Shown: positions 7,301 through 12,585 of the stretch, one piece after another
Layout of the letters: the number at the start of each line of letters is the position of its first letter
Position numbering within the stretch: the stretch's first letter is position 1
NCBI GenBank assembly: GCA_030612495.1
Contig: JAUWNT010000062.1
Location: 1 to 12,585, forward strand
From: Candidatus Aminicenantota bacterium
GTDB taxonomy: Bacteria > Acidobacteriota > Aminicenantia > UBA2199
Length of the DNA stretch: 12,585 nucleotides
Direction: 5' to 3'
Notes under the pieces: model-generated
The model's input: only the letters and a program-made list of their open reading frames with translations
Database searches by the model: none
What the model was told of the DNA's origin: nothing
Translations under genes and position numbers: made by a program

Positions 7301-7806
7301 AAGATTTTAGAATTAAATTGAATGTTCACGGCTCATCAACACATCTTAAACCTGAATTGCAATCATCTCCTCCACTTCCCACTCAAGATATTCTTACACT
7401 TATCTCATTAGGTGAACTATTTAAAAGACCAACATCAACAGAGCTGAGCTCTCATGTAGGGACTTTAAGCTCTCAAGCCGGGACTACAACTTTGATAACC
7501 GCTAAATTGAATGAACGTATTCAAAAGAGTGCAAAAAAAATTTTAGGAATTGATCTCTTAAAAATCAATCCTACTATAACAGGGTCTTCATTTGAAGGTA
7601 CATCAAGGTTAATTGTAGGTAAATCAATATCAAACAAACTATTTGTTGTATATTCAATAAATATTTCAAGCTCAAAACAGGAAGAAGTAAAAAAAGATGT
7701 TATTTATTTACAATACCAAATATCTCCTTCAATTTCATTGATAGGAATGAGAAATGAAGAAGGAAGATTCAGTATTGATATTAGGGTAAGAAAAATAAAC
7801 TTATAA
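4352..7806 (+). CDS. tamB: TamB-like (AsmA/TamB family) envelope protein with a frame break near the N-terminus
   Basis: TamB proteins are inner-membrane-anchored, periplasm-spanning beta-rich conduits that partner with an Omp85 barrel in outer-membrane protein and phospholipid delivery. The body is long runs of short beta strands, asparagine/lysine rich, ending in a TamB (DUF490) domain from about residue 946, with SSPPLPTQDILTLISLGELF and a beta-rich C-terminus (SISLIGMRNEEGRFSIDIRV). Continuous in frame from 4543 are 1087 residues, but the frame is open back to the transaldolase stop and encodes a membrane anchor (TLIFLTGSYYGLKLYIY) and an AsmA-like stretch LKLSLSPLGLNIKDI with no ATG, GTG or TTG. 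The only good start, ATG 4352 (MKKRIKISICFF), is in another frame; a -1 shift in the T9 run (4381-4389) joins them into about 1151 residues. Start at 4543 would lose the anchor. Two bases separate it from the Omp85 gene. Confidence 0.85.
4381..4390 (+). other. T9A homopolymer: frame-break or slippage site in tamB
   Basis: Nine T residues then A. The start frame reads TGT TTT TTT TTA and reaches TAA at 4424-4426 after 24 codons; the frame one base back reads TTT TTT TTT ACA and continues through all of tamB. It contains the heptamer T TTT TTA in the phasing of the HIV-1 type -1 slippery site, and T9 is long enough for RNA polymerase slippage. No convincing stimulatory stem or pseudoknot is seen just downstream (only CCT/AGG arms around 4401-4409). 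Confidence 0.6.
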
Positions 7807-7808
7807 AA

Positions 7809-10496
7809 ATGAAAATAAGATTAAGTAAAACAATTCTTTTATTACTTATGTTTTTCTACCCCTTATTCAGCTTAACTTTTCAAAACTTTACAATCAATAA
7901 AATCTCCTTTAAATTAAACGATAACATGGAAATTGAACAAACTCAAAACTATAATTTTCTAATAACTTGTAAAAAGGGTGATCTTTTCAGCTACAAGAAA
8001 ATAAAAAAGAGTATGCAAAACCTTTATAAAATAGGCTGTTTTTCAAATATTGAAGTAAAAGTAGAAAAATTACCTGAAAAAAAATTAAACCTCTATTTTA
8101 TCTTAACAAAAAAATTTAAAATTAAAAACATCTCAATTCAAAATAACAGCAGTTTCAGCAAAAAAGATATTTTGAAAGCTATCTTTTCTATTAGAAAAGA
8201 TACATACTTTGAAAACAGTAACATTAAGAAAGCATTAAGCGAAATAAAAAATTTTTTAATATCAAGAGGATACTTTAATCCAGAAATTAAATATAAGACT
8301 AAGAAAAATAAAGTTAAATCATTTATTAATATAACTTTCTTCATTAAAAAAGGGAAAATAACAAAAATAAACAAAATCAATTTAAAAATTAATAACAAAA
8401 AAATTTACAATGAAATGATGGAATATATTAATATGAATGAATACATCCCATATATATTTCAAAAAAAAATGGAGAAAATAAAAAATATATTAAAGAAAAA
8501 AAAATATTACTTTCCAGAAATAAAATTCAATGAAGAATTTCTTAATGTTTCTAAATCGCTTGTGAATTTAAATATTGATATTCATACAGGTTATAAATAC
8601 AGCTTCAGATTCAAAGGTATGAAAGACAAGATGAAACTAATATCTTCAATCTGGGAGAAAGAAGTGTTTGAAAACTGGGCTGAAAAAGAAAGTCAAGCAA
8701 GAATTTTAATTTTTTTAAAAAAAAGAGGTTTTTTAAACGCTAAAGTAGACTCCAAAATAGAAATAAAAAACTCAACAAAACTTATAACCTTTTTCATTGA
8801 TAAAAAAAATAAATATTCTCTTGGGAAAATGGGATTTAAAGGTAACAAATCAATTTCAACAACCGAATTAAGAAAAGTCATAAGAAGTGATAAGTTATTT
8901 TTTGATAAATTCTTCTGGATTCGACCTGACTCTCTCCAAATTGATCTGGAATTGCTAAAATTACTATATTATTATAGAGGATTTCCACAAACAAGAATAA
9001 CCATGAAGCCAGAATATCTCAAAAAAAAAGCTAATATTAATTTTACAATATCCGAAGGGGAAAGGGTTACTGTCGATTCCATTTTGTTTGAAGGAAACAA
9101 ATACTTTAATTCCAATGAACTTTTATCTATTCTTAAAGCAAAAAAAAATGGCCCTTTTGTTCAACAAAAACTAAATGAGGATATAATAAGACTGAAGGAT
9201 TTTTACTACTCATTTGGATTTATTGATGTTGCAATTGACGCTAAAATCTCTTCTGGAGAGAATAAATTAGTTCTAATTACAATACGTGAAGGAAAATCTT
9301 TTAAAATGGGTGACCTGATTATAATTGAAGCTTCGAACGATCAAGCTAAACTATTAAAAAAGCTCTTCCCTATTAAAAAAAATTCGTTTTTCAATAAAAA
9401 TAAAATAGCCTCATTCGAAAATGAAATAGAAAACAGTTCAATATTCAATGAAATAAATATTGTCAAAATAAAAGAAGAACCTGATATTATAAACATATTA
9501 TTAAAAGTAACTCCAGACAAAAGTAAGTCTTACGGATTTGGATTTGGATGGGAGGAAAGAACAGGTGTAAGATGTACATTTGAATACCAAAAAAAGAATA
9601 TTTTCAAATCATACTCATCAGTTTCCTCAATCTTTCAACTTGGTTTTCATGAACAAAGAGGGCTCTTGTCTTACGATACCCCATACTTCTTTAAAACAAG
9701 ACTCAATTCTTCATTTAAAATATGGAAAGAATATGAAATCTACCCAAGTTATAAATTTGATAGAGCAGGAATAGGAGAAACAATAATAAAAGAGCTTACC
9801 TCTAATTCATATATTCTAACCTCATTAAGCTGGTACAGAACAAAACTAACAGACCTTAAAATACAAGAACAAGGATTAGACAGGATATATGAACCTTTTG
9901 ACACTACTGCATTATCTCTCTCATACGTAATTGAAAACAGAGATGACCCATTTAACCCAACTAAAGGTGATTTTTTCTCATCCAATATTAAAATTGGATT
10001 CCCCATATTTAAGACAGATATTTCCTTTTTCAAATTCTTCTGGAGTTTTCAAAACAACTTTTTATTATTCAATAAAGGAACATTCACTTTCTCCATTAGA
10101 AATGGATTTGCTTCAGGAGATATGCCTATAACAGAAAGATTTTTTGCTGGTGGTATTCATACTTATAGGGGAACTAAAAATGACAGATTAGGTCCAATTG
10201 ATCCAGAGACTTTAGAACCCACAGGTGGGAATTCCATAATAATGTTCAACATGGAAGCCACACTTCCATTACTAATAATTCCAGTGAACAATCTATATTA
10301 TTCTGTGTTTTTAGATATTGGTGATGTTTTCCCAAAATCCAGTGATTTCTCTTTAGAACATCTTAAAAAATGTATTGGGCTTGGAATAAAATATAAAACT
10401 TCTCTTGGCCCTTTAAGAATAGACTTTGCATGGAATTTAGGAGGGAAACCAGAACAAAATTTTATAATTCAAATAGGAATTGGAAATGTTTTCTAA
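7809..10496 (+). CDS. bamA: BamA/TamA-family (Omp85) outer-membrane protein with about seven POTRA domains
   Basis: An 895-residue Omp85 protein. A signal peptide (1-21, TILLLLMFFYPLFSL) leads to periplasmic POTRA repeats that I place at about 27-101, 102-181, 183-262, 263-334, 335-417, 418-495 and 497-568, each ending in a hydrophobic strand; the clearest is RVTVDSILFEGNKYFNSNEL (419-438). The 16-strand barrel spans about 573-895, with conserved ENRDDPFNPTKGDFF (709-723), the lid-loop motif FFAGGIHTYRGTKNDR (778-793, R787-G788), GPLRIDFAWNLGG (867-879), and a C-terminal signal strand ending in phenylalanine (IIQIGIGNVF). It inserts beta-barrel proteins into the outer membrane or, paired with TamB, supports TamA-like work. 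E. coli BamA has five POTRAs and TamA three. It starts two bases after tamB without a clear RBS and overlaps the SurA-like gene by 11 nt. BamA versus TamA role is not resolved by sequence. Confidence 0.93.
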   Translation: MKIRLSKTILLLLMFFYPLFSLTFQNFTINKISFKLNDNMEIEQTQNYNFLITCKKGDLFSYKKIKKSMQNLYKIGCFSNIEVKVEKLPEKKLNLYFILTKKFKIKNISIQNNSSFSKKDILKAIFSIRKDTYFENSNIKKALSEIKNFLISRGYFNPEIKYKTKKNKVKSFINITFFIKKGKITKINKINLKINNKKIYNEMMEYINMNEYIPYIFQKKMEKIKNILKKKKYYFPEIKFNEEFLNVSKSLVNLNIDIHTGYKYSFRFKGMKDKMKLISSIWEKEVFENWAEKESQARILIFLKKRGFLNAKVDSKIEIKNSTKLITFFIDKKNKYSLGKMGFKGNKSISTTELRKVIRSDKLFFDKFFWIRPDSLQIDLELLKLLYYYRGFPQTRITMKPEYLKKKANINFTISEGERVTVDSILFEGNKYFNSNELLSILKAKKNGPFVQQKLNEDIIRLKDFYYSFGFIDVAIDAKISSGENKLVLITIREGKSFKMGDLIIIEASNDQAKLLKKLFPIKKNSFFNKNKIASFENEIENSSIFNEINIVKIKEEPDIINILLKVTPDKSKSYGFGFGWEERTGVRCTFEYQKKNIFKSYSSVSSIFQLGFHEQRGLLSYDTPYFFKTRLNSSFKIWKEYEIYPSYKFDRAGIGETIIKELTSNSYILTSLSWYRTKLTDLKIQEQGLDRIYEPFDTTALSLSYVIENRDDPFNPTKGDFFSSNIKIGFPIFKTDISFFKFFWSFQNNFLLFNKGTFTFSIRNGFASGDMPITERFFAGGIHTYRGTKNDRLGPIDPETLEPTGGNSIIMFNMEATLPLLIIPVNNLYYSVFLDIGDVFPKSSDFSLEHLKKCIGLGIKYKTSLGPLRIDFAWNLGGKPEQNFIIQIGIGNVF

Positions 10497-11112
10497 AATA
10501 TTAATATATTTGCTTGTTTTATTGCAACCCAGCACAATAATAATAGATAAAATAGCAGCTGTTGTAAATAATGAGATAATAACCATAACTGATATTGATA
10601 AATCGATTTATCTGTTCCCAGTATTTAAAAAAAAGGAAGAATCCTCAAAAGCATTTTATAATAGAATTCTACAGAAGCTAATTAATTACAAGGTTATATA
10701 TTTAGAATACAAAAATGACTTTATACTCACAGAGGAGAATTACGAAGAAGTGCAAACTCCTATAATAAAAAAACAAGGTTCTTTAAATCAACTTATAAAA
10801 CTATTAAAAAAATATGATATGAATTGGAAAGATTTCAAAGATTTTATTAAAGAAAGGGTCTTATATGAAAAAGTATTAAAAGAAAAATTTCAAATGAACA
10901 TAAAAATAAGTTTTAATGAGATTAAAAGCTTTTATTATGAAGATTATCTCTCATTACAAAAAGAATTGAATTTAAAATCAAATTCTTTAATTGAAATGAC
11001 TTCATTAATTGAAAAACACCTGCGTAAGATCAAAACAGAAAAGAAATTGTCAGGGTGGTTAGAGGAAATCAAATCATCTTATAAAATCGAAAATATTTTT
11101 CAAAAGGAGTAA
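10486..11112 (+). CDS. SurA N-domain-like periplasmic chaperone without PPIase domain
   Basis: About 208 residues from ATG 10486. A TTG six bases upstream is in frame but the ATG has AGGA (10475-10478) at a proper distance. A signal-like hydrophobic segment (ILIYLLVLLQPSTIII) is followed by the SurA-type start of the mature domain, DKIAAVVNNEIITITDIDKS, then helices containing LQKLINYKVIYLEY and WKDFKDFIKERVLYEKVLKE, as in the SurA N-terminal chaperone domain. After SFNEIKSFYYEDYL, where parvulin domains normally begin, there is only a charged helix (KHLRKIKTEKKLSGWLEEIK), so no prolyl isomerase domain is present. SurA escorts unfolded outer-membrane proteins to BamA, and location directly after and overlapping the Omp85 gene fits that. 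Homology is by pattern; no catalytic residues exist to test. Cleavage versus membrane retention of the N-terminus is uncertain. Confidence 0.7.
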   Translation: MFSKILIYLLVLLQPSTIIIDKIAAVVNNEIITITDIDKSIYLFPVFKKKEESSKAFYNRILQKLINYKVIYLEYKNDFILTEENYEEVQTPIIKKQGSLNQLIKLLKKYDMNWKDFKDFIKERVLYEKVLKEKFQMNIKISFNEIKSFYYEDYLSLQKELNLKSNSLIEMTSLIEKHLRKIKTEKKLSGWLEEIKSSYKIENIFQKE

Positions 11113-11115
11113 AAA

Positions 11116-12075
11116 ATGGATTTTCAAGAAAAAATACTAATAAAGGACTTTGAAATAGATAGAAAAATAAATGGATATTTCAAAATCGAGAATATTAATA
11201 GGCGTATAAAAAAAAATGGCGAGCCATTTTTAACCTTAACTCTTATGGATAAAAGTGGAAAAATTCAAGCAAAAATATGGAATAATGTTGAATATTTTTA
11301 CAAATTGATCAATACAGGAGAAATTTACAAAATAAATGGTTATGTGAATGAATATAATAACAAGAAAGATGTAAAAATCGAAAAAATAATCCCTGTTTCT
11401 CAAGATGATAAAAATTTCAACCCAGAAGATTTTGTTGAGCAAGCCTCTTTTGATACAGAAAAATTATTTGATGAAATGATAAAAATTGTAAAATTGAACT
11501 TAAAAAATGAATGTCTTATTGCTTTAACAGATCTATTTATAAAAAAATTTAAGAATCAATTTGAAAAACATTATGGAGCTCAAAAAATACATCATGCTTA
11601 TAAAGGAGGACTTTTAGAGCATACTTACTCTATTATAAAATTATTAATCCCTATTGCAGAGTATTATTCACTTGATAAGGAGACCCTTCTAATTGGAGCA
11701 ATGTTTCATGATATTGGTAAAATCTCCGAATTTGACATAGAACCTTCAGTTAATACAACATTAAAAGGAGGTCTGATTGGGCATATAGTACTTGGTAATG
11801 ATATTTTTATCGAATTAACAAATAAAATCAGTAACTTTCCTGAAGATTTAAGTACTAAAATCCAGCATTTGATCATTTCTCACCATGGTGAAAAAGAATT
11901 CGGTTCCCCGGAAATCCCAAAAACCTGTGAAGCACTCTGCCTTCACATTGTTGATTTACTTGATTCTAAAATACGAATTTTTAAAAAGGAAATTGAAAAT
12001 ACAGAAACAAAGGGAATTTTTTCAGAATATTTACCAGTCTTAAACAGAAGAATATTAATCCCAGATAAAAGCTAA
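11116..12075 (+). CDS. yhaM: YhaM-like 3'-5' exoribonuclease (OB fold plus HD domain)
   Basis: A 319-residue cytoplasmic protein. An N-terminal OB-fold nucleic-acid-binding domain lies at about residues 15-95 (PFLTLTLMDKSGKIQAKIW, then INGYVNEYNNKKDVKIEKI). The HD phosphohydrolase domain at about 155-295 has the expected metal ligands: H169 (GGLLEHTYSII), H198-D199 (GAMFHDIGKISEFD), H223 (IGHIVLGNDIF), H256-H257 (SHHGEKEFGSPEIP) and D280 (HIVDLLDSK). This architecture and length match YhaM/CBF1-type 3'-5' exonucleases acting on RNA and single-stranded DNA. An AAGGAG RBS (11103-11108) precedes the ATG, which is three bases after the SurA-like stop. It is the last gene of the operon; a link between RNA turnover and envelope assembly is not established and may only reflect shared expression. 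Confidence 0.88.
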   Translation: MDFQEKILIKDFEIDRKINGYFKIENINRRIKKNGEPFLTLTLMDKSGKIQAKIWNNVEYFYKLINTGEIYKINGYVNEYNNKKDVKIEKIIPVSQDDKNFNPEDFVEQASFDTEKLFDEMIKIVKLNLKNECLIALTDLFIKKFKNQFEKHYGAQKIHHAYKGGLLEHTYSIIKLLIPIAEYYSLDKETLLIGAMFHDIGKISEFDIEPSVNTTLKGGLIGHIVLGNDIFIELTNKISNFPEDLSTKIQHLIISHHGEKEFGSPEIPKTCEALCLHIVDLLDSKIRIFKKEIENTETKGIFSEYLPVLNRRILIPDKS

Positions 12076-12088
12076 TATAAAGAATTTG

Positions 12089-12094
12089 TATAAT
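12089..12094 (+). promoter_or_regulatory. Perfect -10 hexamer before the zinc-ribbon gene
   Basis: TATAAT ends six bases before the ATG at 12100, and no Shine-Dalgarno is present. No good -35 box is visible at 17 nt. If used, it would give a leaderless mRNA like that proposed for the EamA gene. In such AT-rich DNA a chance match is possible. Confidence 0.3.
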
Positions 12095-12099
12095 TGAAT

Positions 12100-12405
12100 A
12101 TGGAAAACAGAGAAAAACATTGTCCTTTTTGCGGTTCAAATAACATTTTACCGTTTGAAGACGAAAATTCATATAAAAAGGATCATACATTTTTAGTTAT
12201 AATGCTATCTGCTTTAATTCTAATCGGAAGTTATTTTATTTTTGTAATCTCTTCTTACTTATATTTCCCAGCAGTAATAATTATTTTAATAATAATATCT
12301 ACTACAATCCTAAACAAAAAAGAAAAGGGTAGAGGGAAAAAAATAAAAAAAAGAAAAAAGGAAGATTATATCTGTATAGACTGCAATAGCACTTTCAAGC
12401 TATAA
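12100..12405 (+). CDS. Small membrane protein with a zinc ribbon split by two membrane helices
   Basis: About 101 residues from ATG 12100 (a TTG six bases upstream is in frame but has no RBS). It opens with a zinc knuckle, HCPFCGSNN (cysteines 8 and 11), followed by an acidic linker, then two adjacent hydrophobic helices at about 30-51 and 53-71 (FLVIMLSALILIGSYFIFVI and YFPAVIIILIIIS), a very basic stretch (KKEKGRGKKIKKRKKE) and a second knuckle, YICIDCNSTFKL, at the C-terminus. The four cysteines probably bind one zinc, with both ends in the cytoplasm beside the positively charged loop. No enzymatic motif is present; a role in nucleic-acid or protein binding at the membrane is only a guess. 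It lies 24 nt after the yhaM-like gene and may be cotranscribed or have its own start. Confidence 0.7.
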   Translation: MENREKHCPFCGSNNILPFEDENSYKKDHTFLVIMLSALILIGSYFIFVISSYLYFPAVIIILIIISTTILNKKEKGRGKKIKKRKKEDYICIDCNSTFKL

Positions 12406-12422
12406 TTAAATCTTTTAATTAT
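12402..12422 (+). terminator. AT-only hairpin after the zinc-ribbon gene
   Basis: ATAATTAAA and TTTAATTAT form a perfect 9-bp stem with a 3-nt TCT loop, beginning within the last sense codon and stop. There is no G/C pair and no following T tract, so it is a weak terminator at best, possibly an mRNA 3'-end stabiliser. It is the only inverted repeat at the end of the plus-strand gene run. Confidence 0.3.
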
Positions 12423-12430
12423 GTCTATAG

Positions 12431-12463
12431 GGGAATAAAGGAATAAAGGGGACAGTTATTCCC
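12431..12463. repeat. REP-like element: GGAATAAAG duplication and GGGAATAA/TTATTCCC inverted repeat
   Basis: GGAATAAAG is repeated head to tail (12432-12440 and 12440-12448, sharing one G). GGGAATAA (12431-12438) pairs perfectly with TTATTCCC (12456-12463) around a 17-nt loop that includes GGGGACAG. The G-rich composition stands out from the AT-rich neighbourhood. GGGGACAG-type boxes resemble repeats often found beside REP-associated or IS200-like transposases; that link is from memory and not shown here. Confidence 0.45.
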
Positions 12464-12516
12464 TTTAAAGTCAAGTCTAAAACTCTGAAAAATAAAATTT
12501 TTATTTGCATTCAATT

Positions 12517-12585
12517 TCATGAAGATTTAATATTGTATTTGAGAGCAGGTGTGTGATCCCGTAATTGATGGCTAAGGTCATTTGG
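12517..12585 (-). CDS. Possible C-terminal tail of a gene entering from the right
   Basis: On the minus strand a frame is open from the right edge for 22 codons to TGA at 12517-12519. The tail contains HQLRDHTPALKY, which fits the loose HxxLxxxTPAxxY pattern at the C-terminus of many integrase-core (DDE) transposases. Another minus frame is also open for 27 codons, so this is only a hint. If real, the REP-like element at 12431-12463 would lie just beyond the gene end, as an insertion-sequence boundary would. Confidence 0.2.
   Translation of the reverse strand, partial: PNDLSHQLRDHTPALKYNIKSS

Noticed and set aside
12576..12584. GGTCATTTG identical to part of the operator at 610-618
   Set aside because: A 9-bp match in 12 kb of skewed sequence without the second arm (the last visible base is G where A is needed); probably chance.

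Overview
The window is AT-rich, tightly packed DNA from a diderm (outer-membrane) bacterium: it encodes a TamB-like protein, an Omp85/BamA-type barrel, a SurA-like periplasmic protein and several secreted proteins. The secreted 6-bladed beta-propeller protein and the lone transaldolase recall Aminicenantes/Acidobacteriota-type genomes, but that placement is an impression of gene style and not proven.

Left block, minus strand (1-3592). At the left edge lies a two-gene cassette of a small winged-helix protein and a nucleotidyltransferase-like protein (cut by the window edge). Its promoter contains GGTCAT boxes spaced 21 bp apart, which look like an autoregulatory operator. A gap of about 250 bp follows (565-815); beyond that promoter it holds two 8-bp-period repeats. 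Next come an EamA/DMT-family permease, possibly made from a leaderless mRNA, and a translationally coupled pair of exported proteins (a START-like protein, then a 6-bladed beta-propeller protein) joined by a TAATG junction.

Right block, plus strand (3703-12405). A divergent promoter region at 3593-3702 starts a tightly spaced run of five genes: transaldolase, tamB-like, bamA/Omp85-like, a PPIase-less SurA-like gene and a YhaM-like OB/HD nuclease. Junctions are 4 nt, 2 nt, an 11-nt overlap and 3 nt, so this is almost certainly one operon. Its core is outer-membrane biogenesis: TamB is the periplasm-spanning lipid/protein conduit, the Omp85 protein (apparently seven POTRA domains) is the barrel partner, and the SurA-like protein is a candidate chaperone. 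A small membrane protein with a zinc ribbon split by two membrane helices follows.

The most unusual observation is the 5' end of tamB. Its natural ATG (4352) and its membrane anchor lie in different frames, joined across a run of nine T residues. This is either a homopolymer indel (sequencing or real) or a slippage site. The first in-frame ATG (4543) would give a protein without its anchor.

The last 180 bp hold a small AT hairpin, a GGAATAAAG tandem repeat with an inverted repeat around GGGGACAG, and the possible tail of a minus-strand gene entering from the right, perhaps a transposase. No tRNA, rRNA or CRISPR array was seen.
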